64,000 nucleotides of DNA from Pseudidiomarina sediminum DSM 21906 (GTDB lineage: Bacteria; Pseudomonadota; Gammaproteobacteria; Enterobacterales; Alteromonadaceae). Position numbers and translations under genes: made by a program. Positions 30,322-39,615 of this stretch are shown one piece after another. Each line of letters opens with the position of its first letter. Position 1 is the stretch's first letter. The stretch lies in the NCBI RefSeq assembly GCF_000423165.1, contig NZ_KE383983.1, forward strand, positions 455,965-519,964, read 5' to 3'. The notes under the pieces were generated by a model. It had not been told where the DNA came from. It made no database searches and saw nothing but the letters and a program-made list of their open reading frames with translations.

Positions 30322-32118
30322 TTAGGCTTGCTGTTGCGCTTGCGCGTCAATCCAATCACGAATCTCTGTTTCTAAAACATCCAACGGAATACTACCGTTT
30401 TTCAAGACTTGGTGGTGGAATTCACGCAAATCAAAGTCTGCGCCCAGGGCTTCTTCAGCTTCGGCACGTAACTGACGGATCAGCATTTCGCCGAGTTTGT
30501 AAGAAAGCGCTTGACCCGGCCAGGTGATGTAGCGATCAATTTCTGTTTTGACGTTATGCAAACTTAGCGCCGTGTTGGCTGCCATAAAGTCCATCGCTTT
30601 CTCACGACTCCACCCCATGGCATGCATGCCAGTGTCGACGACTAAGCGGGCAGCACGCCACATTTCGTAGCTGAGACGACCAAAGTCACTATAAGGGTCT
30701 TGATAAAAGCCTGCTTCTAGGCCCAACCATTCTGCGTATAGCCCCCAACCTTCGCCGAAGGCTGAAATATAGGTTTGCTGGCGATAGCTTGGTACGCCTT
30801 CCAATTCACGCGCGAGCGCGCCTTGTAGGTGGTGGCCTGGCATGGCTTCATGCAAGGTCAGTGCTTCAAGTTGATACAACGGACGACGGTCCAGAGCATA
30901 GGTATTGACCCAGTAAAAGCTCGCACGATCTTCGCGGCCGGTGCCGGCATAACGACCGGTGGTGTACTTCGGTGCGATTTCCGCTGGTACCGGAGCGACG
31001 CCATAAGGTTGACGTGGCAAGTGCTTAAAGAATTTAGGTAATTCACCGTCCATGCGCTTGGCGATATAGGATGCTTCTTTCAGCAACTGTTCTGCCGAAG
31101 TTGGGTAGAAGCGCGGATCGGTACGCAAGAAGTTGACGAACTCCTCGAAACTGCCCTCAAAACCTGTCTTTTCAATCACTAACTGCATTTCGTTACGAAT
31201 GCGCGCAACTTCAGCTAAGCCACGTTGATGAATTTCTTCCGGGGTGAGGTCAAGAGTCGTGAAGTGTTTGATCCGATTTTGGTAGTAAGCATCGCCGTTG
31301 GGTAGCTCGCTTGCCCCGATACTATCACGGCTGTTAGGTAAGTACTCCATGACCATAAAGTCAAAGTAGTCTTGATAGGCCGGAACAATGTTCGTGTCGA
31401 TAGTGGCACGCGCTTGTTGCTGCAACGCTTGCCATTGTGCGTCGGTTACAAAGTGTGGCTGTTGTTGCAAAGGTTCAAAGAACACACTTTCACTCGGATC
31501 TTGCACAATGAATGCGGCAATACTGTCTTCAAACCCCTTCATAGCGGCTTTAGGTTGCGTGTAGCCTTCACGAAGCGCACGCTTTAACCACTGGGTCTGC
31601 TCGCCAAGGTACTGTGGAATGGTGCCAAGCTTGGTCACGTAATTTTGATAATCTTGATAGCTACGTAGCGGCGTATTCCGCACCATGAACGATAGTGAGC
31701 TATGGAACCCACCTTCAGCATTGAGTGGCATGTAATGCTCATGATAGTCGAAACCGTCAACCTGATTTTGTAGACGATAGGTGAGCATGCGCCAGTTGAT
31801 GTACTCTTGTCGCGAGAGGGCGTCGGTATTGATGCGCTTCAATTCGTTGAGCCATTGGCGTTGCTGCTCAGCACGGGCGTGTAGCGCTTCAGCGGTCATA
31901 CTTGGTAAGGCTGTGGCTGAGTTTTCGCTGCCTGCAGGGCGTTGCATGCCTTGCCAAATGCGTTCTGCCATCGCGGTAAAGCGTTGATCTTCCGAGACCG
32001 CAGGAGACGTTGCTTGCGGTGCTTGCGCGCTTGGTGTCGAAGATGAAGCACAGCCGCCGAGCAGCAAGGCTACCGAAGCTGCGACCAGTGAGGCTGAGAA
32101 TCGTTGCGATCGTCCCAT
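30322..32118 (-). CDS. DUF885-family lipoprotein, putative zinc peptidase
   Basis: The 598-residue protein has a signal peptide with lipobox LLGGC (about Cys23) and then a Ser/Pro/Gln-rich linker. The body is the DUF885 alpha-helical fold, with the motif TLHEAMPGHHLQ (about residue 425). This is a presumed metal site of the HExxx(G)HH type, and FGEGWGLYAEWLG follows about 30 residues later with the likely third ligand. DUF885 proteins are related to M3/M32-like peptidases, but the substrate is unknown. It has its own divergent promoter region toward the DyP peroxidase gene. Confidence 0.9.
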   Translation of the reverse strand: MGRSQRFSASLVAASVALLLGGCASSSTPSAQAPQATSPAVSEDQRFTAMAERIWQGMQRPAGSENSATALPSMTAEALHARAEQQRQWLNELKRINTDALSRQEYINWRMLTYRLQNQVDGFDYHEHYMPLNAEGGFHSSLSFMVRNTPLRSYQDYQNYVTKLGTIPQYLGEQTQWLKRALREGYTQPKAAMKGFEDSIAAFIVQDPSESVFFEPLQQQPHFVTDAQWQALQQQARATIDTNIVPAYQDYFDFMVMEYLPNSRDSIGASELPNGDAYYQNRIKHFTTLDLTPEEIHQRGLAEVARIRNEMQLVIEKTGFEGSFEEFVNFLRTDPRFYPTSAEQLLKEASYIAKRMDGELPKFFKHLPRQPYGVAPVPAEIAPKYTTGRYAGTGREDRASFYWVNTYALDRRPLYQLEALTLHEAMPGHHLQGALARELEGVPSYRQQTYISAFGEGWGLYAEWLGLEAGFYQDPYSDFGRLSYEMWRAARLVVDTGMHAMGWSREKAMDFMAANTALSLHNVKTEIDRYITWPGQALSYKLGEMLIRQLRAEAEEALGADFDLREFHHQVLKNGSIPLDVLETEIRDWIDAQAQQQA

Positions 32119-32266
32119 AATAACTCCGTTTAAATTATGATTTTTTTCGGATAATTTTTGCTAAACTGACGAAACATTGTAGGGCAGCGCGAGAGAAGCG
32201 CAAGCGGCTTGCGATTAATGCGCAGGCATCGTCGAGTAACGACGCAGCGGATCAAAGAGAGGACGC

Positions 32267-33181
32267 ATGGCACGAGCACAAAAGGGGATTTATGCTGAGC
32301 CAAACTTGCATGGCTTAACCTTAATGTTAAACGTCATGACTGATGATGTGGTTGCAGTGCGACGTAAACTAGCGCGGGTGCCGGCGTTGCTCGAAGAGTT
32401 AGACGAACGTTTCTCCGAAGCACTGCTCACGGGCTACGTTGCCATAGGTTGCGATTACTGGGACATTTTGTATCCCGAACAACGACCCAGCCAGTTGCGT
32501 CAATTTCCTGATTTACGTGATGGTGATCGTCACGCGCCGCGACACTCGGTAGACTTAATGCTGACGTTAAGGTCGGATCGCTTTGATGTGAATTATCATT
32601 GCGCGCGAGCGGTGCTTGAGTGGCTCGGACACGATGTCGAATTGGTGGAGCAAATTCCGACGTTTCGGTTTATGGATGGACGTGACCTCACCGGTTTCGT
32701 TGACGCTCCAGAAAATCCACGCGGCATGCGCCGCCGTCAGCTGTCACTGATCACGGCTGAAGAAGATCCTGCCTTTGTCGGCGGTAGTTATTTGTTCGTG
32801 CAAAAATTTCGCCATGACTTGCGGCGTTGGGAGCAGTTGACGCAAGAGATGCAGGAGTTTGTCATTGGTCGGAAAAAGCTCACCAGTGAGCGGATCAGTG
32901 AGGCTGTGGTGCAAATGGTCACGCATGCGCAAAAGACACAGTTACTAAACGCGCAGGAACAACCTTTACAGATGCTGCGGCAAAATATGCCGTGGGGCGA
33001 CATGCGTGAGCAGGGGCTACTCGCGATGTATTTCAGTGCGCAACCGCGCGATGTCGTATTTTGGCTAAAACGTCGCTATATCGCTGATGACGAGGGCGAC
33101 TACGATCCTTTACTGGACTACACAGAAGCCTTAAGTAATGCGACGTTTTTTGTGCCTTCAGTAGATTTTTTAGCGGGCTAA
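32267..33181 (+). CDS. DyP-type heme peroxidase, YfeX-like
   Basis: The 304-residue cytoplasmic protein belongs to the dye-decolourising peroxidases. The distal-side motif is [11 protein letters not shown] (about 144-154), which keeps the catalytic Asp of GxxDG although the following Gly is Ala. [14 protein letters not shown] follows. The proximal heme His is probably in VTHAQKTQ (about residue 222), with the usual LRQNMPWG and [10 protein letters not shown] afterwards, and the chain ends with FFVPSVDFL. The natural substrate of YfeX-like enzymes is not settled. GAGAGGAC precedes the ATG. No encapsulin is adjacent. The end overlaps argR by 4 bp. Confidence 0.9.
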   Translation: MARAQKGIYAEPNLHGLTLMLNVMTDDVVAVRRKLARVPALLEELDERFSEALLTGYVAIGCDYWDILYPEQRPSQLRQFPDLRDGDRHAPRHSVDLMLTLRSDRFDVNYHCARAVLEWLGHDVELVEQIPTFRFMDGRDLTGFVDAPENPRGMRRRQLSLITAEEDPAFVGGSYLFVQKFRHDLRRWEQLTQEMQEFVIGRKKLTSERISEAVVQMVTHAQKTQLLNAQEQPLQMLRQNMPWGDMREQGLLAMYFSAQPRDVVFWLKRRYIADDEGDYDPLLDYTEALSNATFFVPSVDFLAG

Positions 33182-33645
33182 CCCACGTTTTCAAACAGCT
33201 CGGTGACTTTTTGCAAGGTAAAGTCGATATCGGAGACTTTTACGGGCGCGATAAAAATCGTGTCATCCCCAGCAATAGTGCCGAGTACACCTTCTTTTTT
33301 ACCGACCGAGTCGAGCAGGCGCGCAATTAATTGCGCCGCCCCGGGTGAGGTGCGAATAATGACCATCACATCATTGTGCTGAATATCCAAAACAAGTTGT
33401 GCTAATGGCGCGCGGGTTGAAGGAATGCCCAGTTCAGGTGGTAAGCAATACACCATCTCTTGCCGCGCATTGCGGGTGCGGACCGCACCATATTTACTCA
33501 GCAGACGTGACACTTTAGATTGGCTAACGTTATCGAAGCCAAGCCCCTTCATGGCTTCTACTATCTCGCTTTGCGAGCCGTAGCGCTCTTCTTTAAGCAG
33601 TGCTTTGAAGGTGTCGATCATGTCATCTGGTTTCACATTCGCCAT
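33178..33645 (-). CDS. argR: Arginine repressor ArgR
   Basis: The 155-residue hexameric repressor/activator uses arginine as corepressor and is also an accessory factor in Xer recombination. The N-terminal winged helix includes [26 protein letters not shown], followed by [19 protein letters not shown]. The C-terminal oligomerisation and arginine-binding domain includes [16 protein letters not shown]-like [16 protein letters not shown] and [10 protein letters not shown], with the GDD arginine contacts. I start at ATG 33645 (MANVKPDD) as in homologues. The frame extends 15 residues upstream. It is divergent from mdh, as in E. coli. Confidence 0.97.
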   Translation of the reverse strand: MANVKPDDMIDTFKALLKEERYGSQSEIVEAMKGLGFDNVSQSKVSRLLSKYGAVRTRNARQEMVYCLPPELGIPSTRAPLAQLVLDIQHNDVMVIIRTSPGAAQLIARLLDSVGKKEGVLGTIAGDDTIFIAPVKVSDIDFTLQKVTELFENVG

Positions 33646-33818
33646 GGTGGTGTCACGCCTTATTGTTCTTGTTGGGTCGATGCTCCTCAAGGGAGAAAAG
33701 TAAGTCTATCGTAAATCGATTGAAACGCCTAGCCAGCGCATGTTTGGTTGTAATTTCGGCGTTTTTGCAGTAGTCTTTCGGCACCAAAATTTCCCCACAT
33801 AAATGGATGGAGTCTGAG

Positions 33819-34751
33819 ATGAAAGTTGCAGTTTTAGGTGCAGCTGGCGGTATCGGCCAAGCACTATCTTTACTTTTAAAAACCCAATTACCTGCTGGTT
33901 CTGATTTGGCATTGTATGATGTTGCACCAGTCGTTCCAGGCGTTGCTGTTGATCTTAGCCACATCCCGACAGCGGTAAGCGTAAAAGGTTACGGCAAAGA
34001 CGACCTAGCTTCTGCATTAGTGGGCGCTGATATCGTATTGATCCCTGCTGGTGTGCCACGTAAGCCTGGTATGGACCGTTCGGACTTGTTCAACATTAAT
34101 GCTGGCATCGTCGCGAATTTGGTTGAAGCCATTGCAGACAACTGTCCAGACGCTTGTGTTGGTATTATCACTAACCCAGTGAACACCACTGTTGCCATTG
34201 CCAAGCGCGTGCTTGAGAAAAAAGGCGTGTACAACAAGAACAAATTGTTCGGTGTGACCACCCTTGACGTGATCCGTGCTGAGACCTTCGTTGCTGAAGT
34301 TCACGGTAAGAACCCAAGCGAAGTGAAGGTTCCTGTCATTGGCGGCCACAGCGGTACCACTATTTTACCATTGTTGTCACAAACAGGTTTGAGCTTCTCT
34401 GATGAGCAAATCGAACAATTGACGCACCGCATTCAAAACGCTGGTACTGAAGTTGTTGAAGCGAAAGCTGGCGGCGGTTCTGCAACCTTGTCGATGGGTC
34501 AAGCAGCGGCACGTTTCTGTTTGTCGTTGGTGAAAGCGTTGCAAGGCGACAACAGTGTTGTTGAATGCACCTACGTTGAAACCGATGGCCAAGATGCATT
34601 GTTCTTTGCGCATCCAGTACGCTTAGGTAAGAACGGTATTGAAGAAATTCTTTCTTACGGCGCGTTAAGTGCATTTGAAGAGCAAGCGAAAGCAGCGATG
34701 CTAGATGGCTTAAAAGGTGATATCCAAACAGGTTTGGATTTCGTCAAATAA
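33819..34751 (+). CDS. mdh: Malate dehydrogenase (NAD)
   Basis: The 310-residue TCA-cycle enzyme oxidises malate to oxaloacetate. The N-terminus [18 protein letters not shown] is the NAD-binding fold. Further motifs are the active-site loop [14 protein letters not shown] with the substrate-binding arginines, [11 protein letters not shown], and the catalytic His region [14 protein letters not shown] start at ATG 33819. An upstream ATG at 33807 would add MESE. GGAG lies about 7 nt before the chosen start. It is followed by a terminator. Confidence 0.98.
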   Translation: MKVAVLGAAGGIGQALSLLLKTQLPAGSDLALYDVAPVVPGVAVDLSHIPTAVSVKGYGKDDLASALVGADIVLIPAGVPRKPGMDRSDLFNINAGIVANLVEAIADNCPDACVGIITNPVNTTVAIAKRVLEKKGVYNKNKLFGVTTLDVIRAETFVAEVHGKNPSEVKVPVIGGHSGTTILPLLSQTGLSFSDEQIEQLTHRIQNAGTEVVEAKAGGGSATLSMGQAAARFCLSLVKALQGDNSVVECTYVETDGQDALFFAHPVRLGKNGIEEILSYGALSAFEEQAKAAMLDGLKGDIQTGLDFVK

Positions 34752-34774
34752 GCATGCTTGCGAAGCGTTAGTGT

Positions 34775-34809
34775 ACGCCGGGTTGCTGTTACTCAGCACC
34801 CGGCGTTTT
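34775..34809 (+). terminator. Rho-independent terminator after mdh
   Basis: ACGCCGGGTTGCTG pairs with CAGCACCCGGCGT through a GC-rich stem around TTACT, followed by TTTTAG. Confidence 0.88.
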
Positions 34810-34832
34810 AGTATTTGCACGGGTAACGAGGC

Positions 34833-35414
34833 ATGATGAACATTTTGGGTTTAGCTTTTCCAACGCAGCGCCAAGCCGTCTTGCCAACACTTGTCATGGC
34901 ATTATTGTTGCTGGTGGTAATGCTTTTGCCAGAGCAACTGCGAGATAGCTTGCTCCTTGATCGCGAAGCTTTTCTCCAAGGTGAACACTGGTGGCAGTTG
35001 TGGAGTAGTCAATTGGTGCATCATGACTGGCCGCACTTGCTACTCAATGTGTTAGGACTCGGCGTATGTTGGGCACTTTTTATTGACCATCAAAAGGGCT
35101 GGCGACCTTGGTTGGGACTCCCCTTCATCATGCTCGGTAGTAGTCTGGCGCAAATCTATTTTGACCCACAAGTACGCTTTTATGCAGGCTTTTCTGGCAC
35201 ATTGTATGGTGTTTTTGCATTTTGCGCGTTGACCGATGTGCTGCATAAGCGCTGGCTTGGAGCGCTTATCCTTACCGGTGTGGTCGGCAAAGTTGTGTAC
35301 GATAGTGTTTTTCTTCCAGAGCTAAGCGGTCTCGCGTTCGCTGCCCACGGCGGTGGCGTTGCGACTGGACTTGTCTTAGCATTTCTTTGTAAAATCTTAA
35401 CCTTAAGATCATAG
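34833..35414 (+). CDS. Rhombosortase-type rhomboid intramembrane serine protease
   Basis: The 193-residue polytopic protein is much shorter than GlpG. It shows WWQLWSSQLVHHDWPHLLLNVLGL (about 48-71), the catalytic serine in YAGFSGTLYGVFA (about 128-140, GxSG) and the catalytic His in FAAHGGGVATG (about residue 173). This compact pattern is typical of rhombosortases, which process exported proteins with a C-terminal GlyGly-CTERM tail. No such target is visible in this window. A second ATG three bases on (34836) fits the GAGG spacing slightly better. It is 13 bp before ispB. Confidence 0.82.
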   Translation: MMNILGLAFPTQRQAVLPTLVMALLLLVVMLLPEQLRDSLLLDREAFLQGEHWWQLWSSQLVHHDWPHLLLNVLGLGVCWALFIDHQKGWRPWLGLPFIMLGSSLAQIYFDPQVRFYAGFSGTLYGVFAFCALTDVLHKRWLGALILTGVVGKVVYDSVFLPELSGLAFAAHGGGVATGLVLAFLCKILTLRS

Positions 35415-35427
35415 CCAGTGTAGCGGA

Positions 35428-36399
35428 ATGAAGTTATCAGAAATTAATGCGTTAGTGGCCAACGATATGGCTGGTGTCAACCAATTGATTGGGCGTGAGT
35501 TGCAGTCTGACGTCGCGCTGATTAATCAGTTGGGTTTGTATATCGTCAATAGTGGCGGAAAGCGTCTGCGTCCGTTGTTAGCAGTGGCAGCGGCCCGCGC
35601 GGTTGGCTATCAAGAACAAGGTCACCTTACCTTGGCAACCATCGTCGAGTTCATCCATACCGCAACCTTGCTGCACGATGATGTGGTCGACGCTTCTGAG
35701 TTACGGCGTGGCAAAGAGACGGCCAATGCGGTATTCGGTAATGAAGCTAGTGTTTTGGTGGGCGACTTTCTTTATACGCGAGCCTTCCAGCTGATGGTGA
35801 CTTTAGACTCGATGAAGGTCATGAAAATTCTTTCTGACGCGACCAATATCATCGCTGAAGGGGAAGTGTTGCAGTTGATGAACTGTAACGATCCGGACAC
35901 CACTGAAGCGAGCTATTTTGACGTTATCTATGGTAAAACCGGCAAACTATTTGAAGCTGCCACGCAGTTAGGTGCGGTGCTTGCTGAGCAACCGCAAGCT
36001 GTTGAAGACGCATTAGCTGCTTATGGACGTCACCTTGGCACGGCGTTTCAGCTGGTTGATGACTTGCTTGATTATACTGCCGACAGCGAAGTGATGGGCA
36101 AGCAAGCAGGCGACGACCTGGCCGAAGGTAAGCCTACCTTACCACTCTTGTATGCGATGTGGCATGGCAATAGCGAAGAAACCGCACTGATTCGAGCAGT
36201 GATCGAGCAGGGGGACGGCCGTGAGCAATTACCTACCGTGCTTGCAGCCATGGAGCGTACTGGGGCGTTAGCCTATACCCGTACGTTAGCCTTAAAAGAA
36301 GCCAAGCTTGCCAAGGCGCAGCTTGAGTTCTTGCCAGCGTCGCCGTATCGAGATGCGTTGGCGGCATTAGCGGATATCGCTGTCGATCGCGTCGCGTGA
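35428..36399 (+). CDS. ispB: Octaprenyl diphosphate synthase
   Basis: This trans-polyprenyl synthase makes the C40 side chain of ubiquinone and menaquinone from farnesyl diphosphate and isopentenyl diphosphate. The 323 residues contain the first aspartate-rich motif LLHDDVVDASELRRG (about 82-96), GKTGKLFEAA, and the second motif LVDDLLDYTAD (about 209-219). It is next to and codirectional with rplU-rpmA, whereas in E. coli ispB is divergent from that pair. A heptad-repeat element separates it from rplU. Confidence 0.96.
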   Translation: MKLSEINALVANDMAGVNQLIGRELQSDVALINQLGLYIVNSGGKRLRPLLAVAAARAVGYQEQGHLTLATIVEFIHTATLLHDDVVDASELRRGKETANAVFGNEASVLVGDFLYTRAFQLMVTLDSMKVMKILSDATNIIAEGEVLQLMNCNDPDTTEASYFDVIYGKTGKLFEAATQLGAVLAEQPQAVEDALAAYGRHLGTAFQLVDDLLDYTADSEVMGKQAGDDLAEGKPTLPLLYAMWHGNSEETALIRAVIEQGDGREQLPTVLAAMERTGALAYTRTLALKEAKLAKAQLEFLPASPYRDALAALADIAVDRVA

Positions 36400-36418
36400 T
36401 TCAACGAACGCTGCGCTC

Positions 36419-36559
36419 TTCGTTAATCGTTATTCGTTATTCGAAAAAGCCAAGAAAAACACAAAAACTAACTGCGTCGTTTACTTGTAGTAGTTTTTGA
36501 TGTGGTAATGCTGTCGTAACGATTAACGATTAACGATTAACGATTAACGATTAACGAAC
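36419..36559. repeat. Intergenic heptad-repeat element B
   Basis: The left arm (36419-36443) is TTCGTTA-ATCGTTA-TTCGTTA-TTCG. It is followed by GAAAAAGCCAAG (36443-36454) and about 60 bp of unique sequence. The right arm (36518-36552) is five perfect copies of AACGATT, then AACGAAC. The outermost 14 bases of the left arm (36419-36432) are exactly complementary to 36545-36558, so a long hairpin can form. The GAAAAAGCCAA core after the left arm is identical to that in element A (13417-13427), although the heptad unit differs. Confidence 0.8.
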
Positions 36560-36573
36560 CAACGAATTCGTTC

Positions 36574-36602
36574 TTTACTCCCGCGGGGAGTTTGTTTATA
36601 AT
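36574..36602 (+). promoter_or_regulatory. rplU-rpmA promoter
   Basis: TTTACT (36574-36579) and a perfect TATAAT (36597-36602) are 17 nt apart, with a GC-rich spacer. The site lies just outside the right arm of heptad element B and 54 bp before rplU. Confidence 0.75.
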
Positions 36603-36655
36603 TCGCGCCCTGATTTAAAAACTATTGTGCCCATTGGGGCAAATCGGAGAAAACT

Positions 36656-36967
36656 ATGTACGCAGTATTCCAAAGTGGCGGTAAGCAACACCGTGTAACT
36701 GAAGGCCAAATCGTCCGCCTGGAAAAGCTGGAAGCAGCCACCGGTGAAGTGGTTGAGTTCGACCAAGTATTAATGCTGTCGAACGGTGACGACGTGAAAA
36801 TCGGCGCGCCTTTTGTTTCTGGTGGATCTGTTAAAGCGGAAGTGGTCAACCATGGTCGTGCTGACAAAGTGAACATCATCAAGTTCCGTCGTCGTAAGCA
36901 CCACATGAAACATCAAGGTCATCGTCAGTGGTTCACTGAAGTGAAAATCACTGGTATTAACGGTTAA
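36656..36967 (+). CDS. rplU: 50S ribosomal protein L21
   Basis: The 103-residue protein begins [18 protein letters not shown] and ends with the basic [25 protein letters not shown], the standard L21 sequence. It binds 23S rRNA in the large subunit. A GGAGA ribosome site lies before the ATG, and rpmA follows 17 bp downstream. Confidence 0.99.
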   Translation: MYAVFQSGGKQHRVTEGQIVRLEKLEAATGEVVEFDQVLMLSNGDDVKIGAPFVSGGSVKAEVVNHGRADKVNIIKFRRRKHHMKHQGHRQWFTEVKITGING

Positions 36968-36984
36968 TTAAGGAGTAACGACAC

Positions 36985-37242
36985 ATGGCACACAAAAAAG
37001 CTGGTGGTTCAACCAAAAACGGTCGTGACTCAGAAAGTAAACGTCTGGGTGTAAAGCGCTACGGTGGTGAGTCAGTATTAGCTGGTAGCATCATCGTTCG
37101 TCAACGTGGTACTAAATTCCACGCGGGTGACAACGTAGGTATCGGTCGTGACCACACTTTGTTCGCTAAAGCGGACGGCAAAGTTTCTTTTGCGGAAAAA
37201 GGTCCTAAAAACCGCAAATACGTTAGCATCGTAACTGAATAA
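36985..37242 (+). CDS. rpmA: 50S ribosomal protein L27
   Basis: The 85-residue protein [20 protein letters not shown] is canonical L27. Its N-terminal tail reaches the peptidyl-transferase centre. It begins directly with MAHKK and has no cleavable extension of the Firmicutes type. AAGGAG precedes the ATG, and a terminator follows. Confidence 0.99.
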   Translation: MAHKKAGGSTKNGRDSESKRLGVKRYGGESVLAGSIIVRQRGTKFHAGDNVGIGRDHTLFAKADGKVSFAEKGPKNRKYVSIVTE

Positions 37243-37268
37243 GTTCAGTCGAGTTAGCGAAGACTAAG

Positions 37269-38480
<1,212 letters not shown>

Positions 38481-38500
38481 CGAACAACGAGGGAGCAGCT

Positions 38501-39001
38501 ATGCGCATTGCAATGGTGGCCGCGATGGCTAAAGACCGTGTTATTGGCAAAGACGGCGCTATGCCATGGCATCTCCCGGCTGAATTACAACATTTCAAAC
38601 GCGTTACCTTGGGCAAGCCAGTGGTCATGGGGCGGGCTACTTACGAATCTATTGGTCGCCCGTTACCGGGACGGTTGAACATTGTCTTAAGTCGTCGCCA
38701 TCAGCAGCCCTTTACCGATGAGCTGGGTGTTGTCTGGGTGAGTACTCCGCAACAAGCTGTCGCCGCAGCAGGTGAATGTGATGAACTGATGGTGATTGGT
38801 GGTGGCCATGTCTACCGTGAGTTCTTGCCGTTTGCACATCGTCTTTACCTGACCGAAATCGACCTTAGTGTCGATGGTGACACTTGGTTCCCTGACTATC
38901 TCGCGATTGCTGATTGGCAGTTGACGGAGCGCGTCCAGCATCTAAGTGATGCAAAAAATCCACACGATTTTACCACCCTTGTTTATGATCGTAGCGCTTA
39001 A
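38501..39001 (+). CDS. folA: Dihydrofolate reductase
   Basis: The 166-residue enzyme reduces dihydrofolate to tetrahydrofolate with NADPH. Motifs are MVAAMAKDRVIGKDGAMPWHLPAEL with the Met20-type loop and the catalytic acidic position, GRATYESIGRPLPGRLNIVLS, and VIGGGHVYREFLPFAHRLYLTEI. It forms the thymidylate cycle with thyA at 60683-61534. GAGGGAG precedes the ATG, and it follows obgE by 20 bp. Confidence 0.97.
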   Translation: MRIAMVAAMAKDRVIGKDGAMPWHLPAELQHFKRVTLGKPVVMGRATYESIGRPLPGRLNIVLSRRHQQPFTDELGVVWVSTPQQAVAAAGECDELMVIGGGHVYREFLPFAHRLYLTEIDLSVDGDTWFPDYLAIADWQLTERVQHLSDAKNPHDFTTLVYDRSA

Positions 39002-39105
39002 CGTATAACAAAGCGCAGCCTAATCACTTAACATTTTATTCCGTTGTAAGGCTAATCCCTGCACAGTAAGATAGCCATCGTTATTCTAACGAAAGGTCTT
39101 GAGTG

Positions 39106-39516
39106 ATGCGTATACGCTTAGCCTATGGTCTAGCGACACCGCTAATGCTGGTCATGATGCTGCTAATGTCATCGTCGACCAGTGCCTCGCAACGATTATT
39201 TAAATCGAATGAGATTGCCTTAGTGTTTTGTGCCTACGTGCGTGATGACGATACCGCACGCTTGCAGCGCAAACTGCGTGATCTTCGTGTCCGCATGCGC
39301 GACATGTATACCAGCATTCGTTGTAATAACGCCTCATTGATTCAATTTGCTCTGCGTAACAACTCGCACAACGTTGGAAGCTTTATTGCGCGCAGTGTCT
39401 CCATTGATGCGCTGCAAGAAATGGGAGACTACCAGTGGGCACGCGAACAAGAGCTGTTGATGACAGAAACAGGGCTTATTCTCGCCAACCGCATTAAAGA
39501 CTATCGCAAAGACTAG
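39106..39516 (+). CDS. Small exported protein, DUF3718-like
   Basis: The 136-residue product has a signal peptide (MRIRLAYGLATPLMLVMMLL, cleavage near SASA). The mature helical domain includes SNEIALVFCAYVRDDD, Cys-containing SIRCNNASLIQFALRNN and NVGSFIARSVS. Two cysteines could pair. This resembles the DUF3718 family found in Alteromonadales, and the assignment is from memory. A GTG three bases earlier is an alternative start. It stands alone between folA and the S33 hydrolase. Function is unknown. Confidence 0.75.
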   Translation: MRIRLAYGLATPLMLVMMLLMSSSTSASQRLFKSNEIALVFCAYVRDDDTARLQRKLRDLRVRMRDMYTSIRCNNASLIQFALRNNSHNVGSFIARSVSIDALQEMGDYQWAREQELLMTETGLILANRIKDYRKD

Positions 39517-39615
39517 TCGCGCCTCCGTCCTCAATAAATATTTACAGTTCACCTCTTTTTAATCCTTACCCAAGCGTTTAGACTGATTGCATTAGTTACA
39601 ATCGGATAACAATGC

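Noticed and set aside
36518-36559. CRISPR-like or simple microsatellite reading of the tandem heptads
   Set aside because: Units are 7 bp with no spacers. An inverted partner arm and shared core at both loci argue for an ordered element instead of a CRISPR array or plain slippage.
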